Source of the DNA: Acholoe squamosa
Taxonomy: Eukaryota; Annelida; Polychaeta; Phyllodocida; Polynoidae
Reading direction: 5' to 3'
Length of the DNA stretch: 64,000 nucleotides
NCBI GenBank assembly: GCA_949317995.1
Contig: OX439038.1
Coordinates: 34,680,613 to 34,744,612 of the forward strand
Positions 10,786 through 22,600 of the stretch are shown one piece after another (the first letter of the stretch is position 1; every line of letters begins with the position of its first letter). Position numbers and translations under genes: made by a program. The notes below the pieces were generated by a model. The model was not told where the DNA came from, made no database searches, and saw only the letters and a program-made list of their open reading frames with translations.

Positions 10786-10834
10786 GCCTGTGTTTCTACT
10801 CTGGTACGCCCAGGTTCGTTAATGTAAACAACCT

Positions 10835-10882
10835 CCGCTGTCACCAATGTAATAACCAGAGTCAACACCGTATATAAAAATG
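10835..10882 (-). promoter_or_regulatory. Primer-binding site and LTR end of the Gypsy-like element
   Basis: On the minus strand, ...GGTTATTACA (an LTR 3' end, ending CA) is followed after one base by TGGTGACAGCGG. This is complementary to a tRNA 3' end ...CCGCTGTCACCA and so is a plausible primer-binding site. Only a short LTR stub (about 10848-10882) is recognisable. Confidence 0.6.
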
Positions 10883-10941
10883 GAATATAAAGTTACAGCC
10901 GTTGTTGTTGTTTTATTTCTTAGGAGCCTTAAGGACTTTGG

Positions 10942-11052
10942 TGGCTATCTGCCATGCCTGTGTTTCTACTCTGGTACGCCCAGGTTCGTTAATGTAAACA
11001 ACCACCGCTGTCACCAATGTAATAACCAGAGTCGACACCGTATATAAAAAAT
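10942..11052 (-). repeat. Direct duplication of gag start, leader, PBS and LTR stub
   Basis: This block repeats 10773-10882 almost exactly: the GCCATGCCTGTGTTTC gag-start region, the PBS-like CCGCTGTCACCA and the LTR end TGTAATAACCAGAG. The 59 bp between the copies contain a GTT-repeat. A tandem duplication or a second partial element insertion is implied. The foldback element begins at its right edge. Confidence 0.75.
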
Positions 11053-11996
11053 GGCTTGAGCTCGAGCGTACACTCTGAGGTGTACACTTTCAGGTGTACA
11101 CTCTGGAAGGGGATGTGTACAAGTGCAAGTCCGGCAGGATTCTCAAGGAGGTAACATAGTGCAAACTTGCAATCGTCCTTAAAAAAAAAAAAAATGGCCT
11201 CCATGCAAAGACATTTTTGGCAAAAGTAGTTTTACGGCGTAGGGACAGTATCCTTAGCCCTTTAATTGTCTCTAGTTCTATTAGAGCTTGGAGTATGATC
11301 CCGGGGGGGGCACTTCAATTTTTTTTGATACAGGTGTGTGGCTGAACCCACGACAACCCTTACCCTTGCTAGGGCACTCATTCGCGGGGTTTTTCTTCGA
11401 AAGCCTACCCTTGCTAGGGCACTTTTGACTCAATAATCCTAGATTTGTTTCAAAATGTCTTAAATTTACACTGACTGGGGAGAAAATTGAATTTGGTTCA
11501 TGTTATTTTCATGAAAACTGTGCTTATGTCCAAGAAAATTTCGAAATTTCCTGCATAAATCGGGGTATTTTGCCGAAAGTTGACTCTTGCTAGGGACATT
11601 TTGCTGAAAAGTAGACCCTTGCTAGGGACATTTGTGGCTGAAACAGGAGGCTTGCTAGGGACTTTTCCTTGAAAAAGTACCCTTGCCAGCCGCACATATG
11701 TGTATACCTTACATAGAGAGTGCCCCCCCCGGGAGTATGATTATTTGGTTCACTATTTAATAATCCCAAATGCCAATTTTTTCATTGTCCCATCTGGCAT
11801 CCACACAGATGCACAAAATTTTAGCCCCCCCCCCCCCCCCCGGTAGATGGCAGTCAAAAGTTTGTGTGCCACCCCTCCCACTTTTTTTTTTTTGATAAAA
11901 AAAATGAACACTCCTTATAGATCTATGTGTAACTACGCTAACCCTGAAAGTGTACACTTCAGAGTGTACACCTCAGAGTGTACACTCGATCTCGAG
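11053..11996 (-). mobile_element. GTGTACAC-rich foldback element, copy 2, split by an insertion
   Basis: Reverse-orientation relative of 4466-4938. It starts GGCTTGAGCTCGAGCG and ends CTCGATCTCGAGC, with GTGTACAC clusters near both ends. The body matches the first copy up to the AGTATGAT site, where a 434-bp element (11300-11733) is inserted, and resumes afterwards. Without the insertion it is ~500 bp. It lies against the LTR stub of the Gypsy-like element, so it may have inserted in that LTR. Confidence 0.65.
11300..11733. mobile_element. 434-bp MITE with 15-bp TIR and 8-bp TSD
   Basis: The ends are a perfect inverted repeat, CCCGGGGGGGGCACT and its complement. The 8-bp sequence AGTATGAT is duplicated on both sides (11292-11299 and 11734-11741), and the uninterrupted site is present once in the other foldback copy (4704-4711, complementary strand). 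The interior has several ~40-60 bp diverged repeats around CTTGCTAGGGACATTT. An 8-bp duplication points to hAT-like or related transposases acting in trans. No coding sequence. Confidence 0.8.
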
Positions 11997-12009
11997 CGAG
12001 TGTACACTC

Positions 12010-12720
12010 GATCTACTTTTTGCACCCATTTGACAATACACCGAATGTTGTGGTCGCGTGGTCGGCGTTGGCAGAGTGGTGTTTTGTGAGAAGAGAAAGA
12101 CTAAATATATTGAAAGGTAAGCGATATTTTAATCATACAAGGGCTCAACTTTTTATATTCATTGTATACTCCTATCACAAAGGAAAGTATGACATGTCAT
12201 TGTCGACAACCGCAATGAGCAGTGCTAGATTTCTCTGTACGGCCGCAGAGCCTCTGGCGCCCCTGCTGCCCTCTGTAGTTGAGTCTGGAACTAAGCCAGG
12301 GGGGGCCACTCCAAACATTTATGAGCAGGCTGTGAGTCACAGTGTTTAAGCACAAACAATGTTTAAGCACAGACAATTTAGTTACAGCCCCGAAGGCAAA
12401 TGGTAGGCCTGGATGGACTTGCACATTGCTACATCTAAACTAAGGAAGGCCTACAGGCTACACAGAACAGTTATAGTTTGAAAATTCACAGTAAACCATT
12501 GTTTAAGTATAGGAAAATGGCATGGAAAGACATGCATCTTGCTGAATGGTATGGGCAAATTGTTGATTCCTGATTTAGGTTTGTTTAATTGCAAAACAGC
12601 ATAGAAAAACTAAGAAAGGCCTACACAGACTTGTTATTTGCTAAACAGCAAGGAAAGACATGTGGCTTGCTGAATTGCAAATTATTAATTCCTGATTTAC
12701 GTTTGTTTAAAGGCAAATTG
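12010..12720. other. Gene-free interval with a diverged tandem duplication
   Basis: Between about 12438 and 12717 a ~150-bp unit occurs twice; shared blocks include GGAAAGACATG, CTTGCTGAAT and TTCCTGATTTA. No protein or RNA gene was recognised before the satellite array starts. Confidence 0.4.
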
Positions 12721-15700
12721 GTCACATTGTCCCAACCCTCCCATATGATTTTTTTGGACAACAGACCCGTTGGACCCCCCCACCAGAGATAGAAGCCTAC
12801 ACCTACCATATAGATCCATCTATATGGGGGAGTGAGTGAGTGAGTAATAGATGTTTAACGCCATTTCGACAGCCAAGGTCATATTCATGGCGAGAACTAC
12901 ATTACACAATTTCACAGGGGAATGTGTCAGTGCCTGTGCATATGTGCACCACACACATCCCGAGGGGATAGGAAAGAGGAGAAATAGACCCTTTTAAGTG
13001 GGCTAGGGAAGCCCATCTATATGGGGGAAACTTCGTAGGCTCATATAGACGTAAGTAGGTCACCTCGCCCAAAGCGGGTCAAAAATGTTGGGAAACATTG
13101 TCCCGACCCTCCCTGATGATTTATTCGGACACCGGACCCATTGGACCACCCAGCCAGAGATAGAAGCCTAGACCTACCATAGATCTATCTATGTGGGGGA
13201 AACTTTGTACGCTCATATAGACGTAAGTAGGTCACCTCACCCAAAGCAAGTCAAAAATGTTCAGACACGTTGCCCCGACCCCCCCCAGCTGATTTTTTCG
13301 GACACCTGACCTATTGTACCCTCCAGCCAGAAATACAAACCTACACCTACTATAGCTCTATCTATGGAGCGAAAACTTCATAGGCTCATATAGATCTAAG
13401 TAGGTCACCTCACTCAAAGCGGGTCAAAAATGTTCAAACACTTTGTCCCGAACCTCACAGATGATTTATTCGGACACCAGACCCATTGGACCCCCCAGCC
13501 AGAGAAAGAAGCCTTGACCTACCATAGATCTATCTATGGGGGGGGAAACTTCGTTGGCTCATATAGTCGTAAGTAGGTCACCTCACCTAAAGCAAGTCAA
13601 AAATGTTCAGACACATTGCCCCAACCCCCCCAGCTGATTTTTTCGGACACCGGACCCATTGGACCCCCCAACCAGAAATACAAACCTACACCTACCATAG
13701 CTCTATCTATGGAGCGAAAACTTCGTAGGCTCATATAAACGTAGGTAGGTCACCTCACCCAAAGCGGGTCAAAAATGTTCGGACACATTGTCCCGACCCT
13801 CCCAGATGATTTTTTCGGACACCGGACCCATTGGACCCCCCAACCAGAAATACAAACCTACACCTACCATAGCTCTATCTATGGAGCGAAAACTTCGTAG
13901 GCTCATATAAACGTAGGTAGGTCACCTCACCCAAAGCGGGTCAAAAATGTTCGGACACATTGTCCCGACCCTCCCAGATGATTTTTTCGGACACCGGACC
14001 CATTGGACCCCCCAGCCAGAAATACAAACCTACACCTACCATAGCTCTATCTATGGAGCGAAAACTTCATAGGCTCATATAGATCTAAGTAGGTCACCTC
14101 ACCCAAACCGGGTCAAAAATGTTCAAACACTTTGTCCCAACCCTCACAGATGATTTATTCGGACACCAGACCCATTGGACCCCCAGCCAGAGATAGAAGC
14201 CTAGACCTACCATAGATCTATCTATGTGGGGGGGGGGGAAACTTCGTAGGCTCATATAGTCGTAAGTAGGTCACCTCACCTAAAGCGAGTCAAAAATGTT
14301 CAGACACATTGCCCCAACCCCCCCAGCTGATTTTTTCGGACACCCGACCCATTGGACCCCCCAACCAGAAATACAAACCTACACCTACTATAGCTCTATC
14401 TATGGAGCGAAAACTTCATAGGCTCATATGGATCTAAGTAGGTCACCTCACCCAAAGCGGGTCAAAAATGTTCAAACACTTTGTCCCGAACCTCACAGAT
14501 GATTTATTCGGACACCAGACCCATTGGACCCCCCAGCCAGAGATAGAAGCCTAGACCTACCATAGATCTATCTATGGGGGGGGGGAAACTTCGTTGGCTC
14601 ATATAGTCGTAAGTAGGTCACCTCACCTAAAGCGAGTCAAAAATGTTCAGACACATTGCCCCAACCCCCCCAGCTGATTTTTTCGGACACCGGACCCATT
14701 GGACCCCCCAACCAGAAATACAAACCTACACCTACCATAGCTCTATCTATGGAGCGAAAACTTCGTAGGCTCATATAAACGTAGGTAGGTCACCTCACCC
14801 AAAACGGGTCAAAAATGTTCAAACACATTGTCCCAACCCTTACAGATGATTTATTCGGACACCAGACCCATTGGACCAACAGCCAGAGATAGAAGCCTAG
14901 ACCTACCATAGATCTATCTATGTGGGGGAAACTTCGTAGGCTCATATAGACGTAAGTAGGTCACTTCACCCAAAGCGAGTCAAAAATGTTCAGACACATT
15001 ACCCCAACCCCCCCAGCTGATTTTTTCGGACACTGGACCCATTGGACCTCCCAGCCAGAAATACAAACCTACACCTACCATAGCTCTATCTATGGAGCGA
15101 AAACTTTGTAGGCTCATATAAATGTAGGTAGGTCACCTCACCCAAAGCGGGTCAGAAATGTTTGTATAGATTGACTTAGCCCCTCCCATCTGGTTTTTTC
15201 CCACACCGGTTCTGTAGGACACCTCACCCAGTGATAGAAGCCTACACATACAATAGATCTACCTATGGAGAGAAAACTTTGTAGGCTCACATACACGGAA
15301 GTAGGTCACCTCACCCTAACCGTGTCATAAAAGGTTTGTATACAATGTCTTAACCCCTGCCATCTGGTTTTTTCCCACACCAGTTCTGTAGGACACCTCA
15401 CCCAGTGATAGAAGCCTAGACATACCATAGGTCTATCTATGGAGAGAAAACTTCATAGGCTCATATACACGGAAGTAGGTCACCTCACCCAAACCGTGTC
15501 AGAAATGTTTGTATACATAGTCTTAACCCCTGCCATCTGGTTTTTTCCCACACCAGTTCTGTAGGACACCTCACCCAGTGATAGAAGCCTAGACATACCA
15601 TAGGTCTACCTATGGAGAGAAAACTTTTTAGGCTCATATACACGGAAGTAGGTCACCTCACCCAAACTAGGCCAGAAATGTTTGGAAACATTGGCCCGGC

Positions 15701-16035
15701 CCCCCCATGGAGATTTTCCCCACACCGGTTTTGTCGGACCCCTCACCCAGTGATAGAAGCCTATACATACAATAGATCTACCTACGGAGAGAAAACATCA
15801 TAGGCTCATATACACGGAAGTAGGTCACCTCACTCAAACCGGGTCAGAAATGTTCGGAAACATTGCCCCAACCCTCCCATATGGATTTTTCCCACACCGG
15901 GTCAGACCCCTCACCCAGTGATAGAAGCCTAGAACTACCATAGATTTACTTATGGAGGGAAAACTTCGTAGGCTCATTTACACGGAAGTAGGTCACCTCA
16001 CCCAAACTGGGTCAAAAATATTCGGACACATTGTC
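12720..16035 (+). repeat. ~172-bp satellite array 1 (about 18 monomers)
   Basis: Head-to-tail repeats of about 172 bp, marked by GTAGGTCACCTCACCCAAA, AAAACTTCGTAGGCTCATAT, TCGGACACCGGACCCATT and CTATCTATGG. Two monomer subtypes alternate over much of the array (one with AGAGATAGAAGCCTA, one with AGAAATACAAACCTA). Monomers from ~15180 onward are more diverged and resemble those of array 2. A SINE interrupts the array at 12832-13012. The period is close to nucleosomal length. Short open frames inside are satellite artefacts. Confidence 0.93.
12832..13012 (-). mobile_element. SINE-like retroposon, (ACTC)n-tailed, copy 1
   Basis: 181 bp flanked by the 16-bp target duplication CCATCTATATGGGGGA (12816-12831 and 13013-13028), which is itself part of a satellite monomer. 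On the minus strand it runs from GGGCTTCCCTAGCCCACTT to a tail, GCGTTAAACATCTATTACTC, followed by ACTC repeats. A same-length copy is at 55698-55878, and a copy with a different tail is at 42289-42590. No pol III boxes were seen in the retained part, so it may be 5' truncated. Confidence 0.78.
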
Positions 16036-16635
16036 ATGCCTTCATGGATGTTATTTTAATTCAAAACAGCCAATGAGATTTTTTTATATACTCTTTATTA
16101 GACACAAATCAATTCATTTTTTTTTCCATCAGTTTGTTATCTGATTTGTCTCATCAGGTTGCATGTGTGATGAAAATATTCATCACACATGCAACCTTTT
16201 TATAATCATCACTTCATTATACAAGGGTAATCCTAATATACCTCAATAGTTTGAATAAACCATATTTCTACTATTATCAAAACATTCAATATTCAATGTG
16301 ATTACTATGTATTGAAACCTTGTCATAGAATGTCTGTATTCACCTTAAACCCTTTCTTACAATCTAGGCTACAACTCATACATATAATTGTTTACAATTT
16401 AAGCTACACCTCATACACATAATTATAAAGTCTACAATCTTGTAATCCAACCATTTTAGTGAATATGCTATAAAGCATTAAATCATTCATAAATCATATA
16501 GTATCTGTGTATTTCAGCAATCAATATTCACATTTATTTTTATGTGTTGAAACCCTGTCATTGAATGTCTGCATTCATCTTAAACCCTTTCTTACAATCT
16601 AGGCTACATACATATAATTGTAAATTCTCAAAATC
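16036..16635. other. AT-rich spacer between the two opposed satellite arrays
   Basis: About 600 bp of AT-rich, non-coding sequence. A ~105-bp direct repeat occurs at about 16285-16390 and 16518-16622 (shared AAACCCTTTCTTACAATCTA). The hairpin at 16156-16197 lies near its left part. Nothing codes. Confidence 0.8.
16156..16197. repeat. Perfect 19-bp hairpin at the array inversion
   Basis: The stem AGGTTGCATGTGTGATGAA pairs perfectly with 16179-16197 across a 4-nt loop, AATA. It lies in the spacer that separates the inverted satellite arrays. Confidence 0.9.
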
Positions 16636-19600
16636 AGGACAATGTATCAGAATATTTTTGACCCAGTCTGGGTGAGGTGATCTACTTCCGTGTATAAGAG
16701 CCTACGAAGTTTTCTCTCCATAGGTATATAGCTGGGAGGGATAGCAATCTATCTCTGGCTGGGGGGGTCCAATGGGTCCGGGGTCGGATAAAATCACCTG
16801 GGGGGGTGAGGACAATGTATCTGAATATTTTTGACCCAGTCTGGGTGAAGTGACCTGCATAAGTCTATATGAGCCTACGAAGTTTTCTCTCCATAGGTAG
16901 ATCTATTGAAGGTCTAGGCTTCTATGTCTGGTTGGGGGGTCCAATGGATCCGGGGTCGGACAAAATCACATGGGTGGATGAGGACCATATATCAGAATAT
17001 TTTTGACCAGGTTTGGGTGAGGTGACCTACTTCTGTGTATATGAGCCTACGAAGTTTTCTCTCCATAGGTAGATCTATTGAAGGTCTAGGCTTCTATCTA
17101 TAGCTGGGGGTCCAATGGGTCCGGGGTCGGATAAAATCACCTGGGGGGGTGAGGACAATATATCAGAATATTTTTTCACCTAGTTTAGGTGAGGTGACCT
17201 ACTTCCGTGTATATGAGCCTACAAAGGTTTCTCTCCATAGATATATAGCTGGGCGGGGTAGCAATCTATCTCAGGCTGGGGGGTGCAATGGGTCCGGGGT
17301 CGGACAAAATCACATGGGTGGATGAGGACCATATATCAGAATATTTTTTTCACCAGGTTTGGGTGAGGTGACCTACTTCCCTGTATATGAGCCTACGAAG
17401 TTTTCTCTCCATAGGTAGATCTATTGAAGGTCTAGGCTTCTATCTATGGCTGGGGGTCCAATGGGTCCGGGGTCGGATAAAATCACCTCGGGGGGTGAGG
17501 ACAATATATCGGAATATTTTTTACCCGGTTTGGGTGAGGTGATCTACTTCCGTGTATATGAGCCTACAAAGTTTTCTCTCCATAGGTATATAGCTGCGAG
17601 GGATAGCAATCTATCTCAGGCTGGGGGGTCCAATGGGTCCGGGGTCAGACAAAATCACCTGGGGGGGTCAGGACAATGTATCTGAATATTTTTTACCCGG
17701 TTTGGGTGAGGTGATCTACTTCCGTGTATATGAGCCTACAAAGTTTTCTCTCCATAGGTATATAGCTGGGAGGGGTAGCAATCTATCTCAGGCTGGGGGG
17801 TCCAATTGGTCCGGGGTCGGACAAAATCACCTGGGGGGGTCAGGACAATGTATCCGAATATTTTTGACCCAGTCTGGGTGAAGTGACCTGCATAAGTCTA
17901 TATGAGCCTACGAAGTTTTCTCTCCATAGGTAGATCTATTGAAGGTCTAGGCTTCTATGTCTGGTTGGGGGGTCCAATGGATCCGGGGTCGGACAAAATC
18001 ACATGGGTGGATGAGGACCATATATCAGAATATTTTTGACCAGGTTTGGGTGAGGTGACCTACTTCTGTGTATATGAGCCTACGAAGTTTTCTCTCCATA
18101 GGTAGATCTATTGAAGGTCTAGGCTTCTATCTATGGCTGGGGGTCCAATGGGTCCGGGGTCGGATAAAATCACCTGGGGGGGTGAGGACAATATATCAGA
18201 ATATTTTTTCACCTAGTTTAGGTGAGGTGACCTACTTCCGTGTATATGAGCCTACAAAGGTTTCTCTCCATAGATATATAGCTGGGCGGGGTAGCAATCT
18301 ATCTCAGGCTGGGGGGTGCAATGGGTCCGGGGTCGGACAAAATCTCATGGGTGGATGAGGACCATATATCAGAATATTTCTGACCAGGTTTGGGTGAGGT
18401 GACCTACTTCCGTGTATATGAGCCTACGAAGTTTTCTCTCCATAGGTAGATCTATTGAAGGTCTAGGCTTCTATCTATGGCTGGGGGTCCAATGGGTCCG
18501 GGGTCGGATAAAATCACCTGGGGGGGTCAGGACAATGTATCCGAATATTTTTGACCCAGTCTGGGTGAGGTGACCTACTTCCGTGTATATGAGCCTATGA
18601 AGTTTTCTCTCCATAGGTATATAGCTGGGAGGGGTAGCGATCTATCTCTGGCTGGGGGGTCCAATGGGTCCGGGGTCGGATAAAATCACCTGGGGGGGTG
18701 AGGACAATGTATCTGAATATTTTTGACCCAGTCTGGTTGAGGTGACCTACTTCCGTGTATATGAGCCTACGAAGTTTTCTCTCCATAGGTAGATCTATTG
18801 AAGGTCTAGGCTTCTATATATGGTTGGGGGGTCCAATGGGTCCGGGGTCGGACAAAATCACATGGGTGGATAAGGACCATATATCAGAATATTTTTGACC
18901 AGGTTTGGGTGAGGTGACCTACTTCTGTGTATATGAGCCTACAAAGTTTTCTCTCCATAGGTAGATCTATTGAAGGTCTAGGCTTCTATCTATAGCTGGG
19001 GGTCCAATGGGTCCGGGGTCGGATAAAATCACCTGGGGGGTGAGGACAATATATCAGAATATTTTTTACCTAGTTTAGGTGAGGTGACCTACTTCCGTGT
19101 ATATGAGCCTACAAAGTTTTCTCTCCATAGGTATATAGCTGGGCGGGGTAGCAATCTATCTCAGGCTGGGGGGTCCCATGGGTCCGGGGTCGGACAAAAT
19201 CACATGGGTGGATGAGGACCATATATCAGAATATTTTTGACCAGGTTTGGGTGAGGTGACCTACTTCCGTGTATATGAGCCTACGAAGTTTTCTCTCCAT
19301 AGGTAGATCTATTATAGGTCTAGGCTTCTATCTATGGCTGAGTGTCCAATGGGTCCGGGGTCGGATAAAATCACCTCGGGGGGTGAGGACAATATATCGG
19401 AATATTTTTTACCCGGTTTGGGTGAGGTGATCTACTTCCGTGTATATGAGCCTACAAAGTTTTCTCTCCATAGGTATATAGCTGCGAGGGATAGCAATCT
19501 ATCTCAGGCTGGGGGGTCCAATGGGTCCGGGGTCAGACAAAATCACCTGGGGGGGTCAGGACAAAGTATCCGAATATTTTTGACCCAGTCTGGGTGAAGT

Positions 19601-22600
19601 GACCTGCATAAGTCTATATGAGCCTACGAAGTTTTCTCTCCATAGGTAGATCTATTGAAGGTCTAGGCTTCTATGTCTGGTTGGGGGGTCCAATGGATCC
19701 GGGGTCGGACAAAATCACATGGGTGGATGAGGACCATATATCAGAATATTTTTGACCAGGTTTGGGTGAGGTGACCTACTTCTGTGTATATGAGCCTACG
19801 AAGTTTTCTCTCCATAGGTAGATCTATTGAAGTTCTAGGCTTCTATCTATGGCTGGGGGTCCAATGGGTCCGGGGTCGGATAAAATCACCTGGGGGGGTG
19901 AGGACAATATATCAGAATATTTTTTCACCTAGTTTAGGTGAGGTGACCTACTTCCGTGTATATGAGCCTACAAAGGTTTCTCTCCATAGATATATAGCTG
20001 GGCGGGGTAGCAATCTATCTCAGGCTGGGGGGTGCAATGGGTCCGGGGTCGGACAAAATCTCATGGGTGGATGAGGACCATATATCAGAATATTTTTGAC
20101 CAGGTTTGGGTGAGGTGACCTACTTCTGTGTATATGAGCCTACGAAGTTTTCTCTCCAAAGGTAGATCGATTGAAGGTCTAGGCTTCTATCTATGGCTGG
20201 GGGTCCAATGGGTCCCGGGTCGGATAAAATCACCTGGGGGGGTCAGGACAATGTATCCGAATATTTTTGACCCAGTCTGGGTGAGGTGACCTACTTCGGT
20301 GTATATGAGCCTATGAAGTTTTCTCTCCATAGGTATATAGCTGGGAGGGGTAGCGATCTATCTCTGGCTGGGGGGTCCAATGGGTCCGGGGTCGGATAGA
20401 ATCACCTGGGGGGGTGAGGACAATGTATCTGAATATTTTTGACCCAGTCTGGGTGAAGTGACCTACTTAAGTCTATATGAGCCTACGAAGTTTTCTCTCC
20501 ATAGGTAGATCTATTGAAGGTCTAGGCTTCTATGTCTGGTTGGGGGGTCCAATGGGTCCGGGGTCGGACAAAATCACATGGGTGGATGAGGACCATATAT
20601 CAGAATATTTTTGACCAGGTTTGGGTGAGGTGACCTACTTCTGTGTATATGAGCCTACAAAGTTTTCTCTCCATAGGTAGATCTATTGAAGGTCTAGGCT
20701 TCTATCTATAGCTGGGGGTCCAATGGGTCCGGGGTCGGATAAAATCACCTGGGGGGTGAGGACAATATATCAGAATATTTTTTACCTAGTTTAGGTGAGG
20801 TGACCTACTTCCGTGTATATGAGCCTACAAAGGTTTCTCTCCATAGATATATAGCTGGGCGGGGTAGCAATCTATCTCAGGCTGGGGGGTCCAATGGGTC
20901 CGGGGTCGGACAAAATCTCATGGGTGGATGAGGACCATATATCAGAATATTTTTGACCAGATTTGGGTGAGGTGACCTACTTCTGTGTATATGAGCCTAC
21001 GAAGTTTTCTCTCCATAGGTAGATCTATTGAAGGTCTAGGCTTCTATCTATGGCTGGGGGTCCAATGGGTCCCGGGTCGGATAAAATCACCTGGGGGGGT
21101 CAGGACAATGTATCCGAATATTTTTGACCCAGTCTGGGTGAGGTGACCTACTTCGGTGTATATGAGCCTATGAAGTTTTCTCTCCATAGGTATATAGCTG
21201 GGAGGGGTAGCGATCTATCTCTGGCTGGGGGGTCCAATGGGTCCGGGGTCGGATAAAATCACCTGGGGGGGTGAGGACAATGTATCTGAATATTTTTGAC
21301 CCAGTCTGGGTGAAGTGACCTACTTAAGTCTATATGAGCCTACGAAGTTTTCTCTCCATAGGTAGATCTATTGAAGGTCTAGGCTTCTATGTCTGGTTGG
21401 GGGGTCCAATGGGTCCGGGGTCGGACAAAATCACATGGGTGGATGAGGACCATATATCAGGATATTTTTGACCAGGTTTGGGTGAGGTGACCTACTTCTG
21501 TGTATATGAGCCTACAAAGTTTTCTCTCCATAGGTAGATCTATTGAAGGTCTAGGCTTCTATCTATGGCTGAGGGTCCAATGGGTCCGGGGTCGGATAAA
21601 ATCACCTCGGGGGGTGAGGACAATATATCGGAATATTTTTTACCCGGTTTGGGTGAGGTGATCTACTTCCGTGTATATGAGCCTACAAGGTTTTCTCTCC
21701 ATAGGTATATAGCTGCGAGGGATAGCAATCTATCTCAGGCTGGGGGGTCCAATGGGTCCGGGGTCAGACAAAATCACCTGGGGGGGTCAGGACAATGTAT
21801 CTGAATATTTTTTACCCGGTTTGGGTGAGGTGATCTACTTCCGTGTATATGAGCCTACAAAGTTTTCTCTCCATAGGTATATAGCTGGGAGGGGTAGCAA
21901 TCTATCTCAGGCTGGGGGGTCCAATTGGTCCGGGGTCGGACAAAATCACCTGGGGGGGTCAGGACAAAGTATCCGAATATTTTTGACCCAGTCTGGGTGA
22001 AGTGACCTGCATAAGTCTATATGAGCCTACGAAGTTTTCTCTCCATAGGTAGATCTATTGAAGGTCTAGGCTTCTATGTCTGGTTGGGGGGTCCAATGGA
22101 TCCGGGGTCGGACAAAATCACATGGGTGGATGAGGACCATATATCAGAATATTTTTGACCAGGTTTGGGTGAGGTGACCTACTTCTGTGTATATGAGCCT
22201 ACGAAGTTTTCTCTCCATAGGTAGATCTATTGAAGGTCTAGGCTTCTATCTATGGCTGGGGGTCCAATGGGTCCGGGGTCGGATAAAATCACCTGGGGGG
22301 GTGAGGACAATATATCAGAATATTTTTTCACCTAGTTTAGGTGAGGTGACCTACTTCCGTGTATATGAGCCTACAAAGGTTTCTCTCCATAGATATATAG
22401 CTGGGCGGGGTAGCAATCTATCTCAGGCTGGGGGGTGCAATGGGTCCGGGGTCGGACAAAATCTCATGGGTGGATGAGGACCATATATCAGAATATTTTT
22501 GACCAGATTTGGGTGAGGTGACCTACTTCTGTGTATATGAGCCTACGAAGTTTTCTCTCCATAGGTAGATCTATTGAAGGTCTAGGCTTCTATCTATGGC

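Noticed and set aside
9231-10822. Several plus-strand frames of 90-170 codons opposite gag
   Set aside because: Antisense shadows caused by the high GC content of the gag-protease region.
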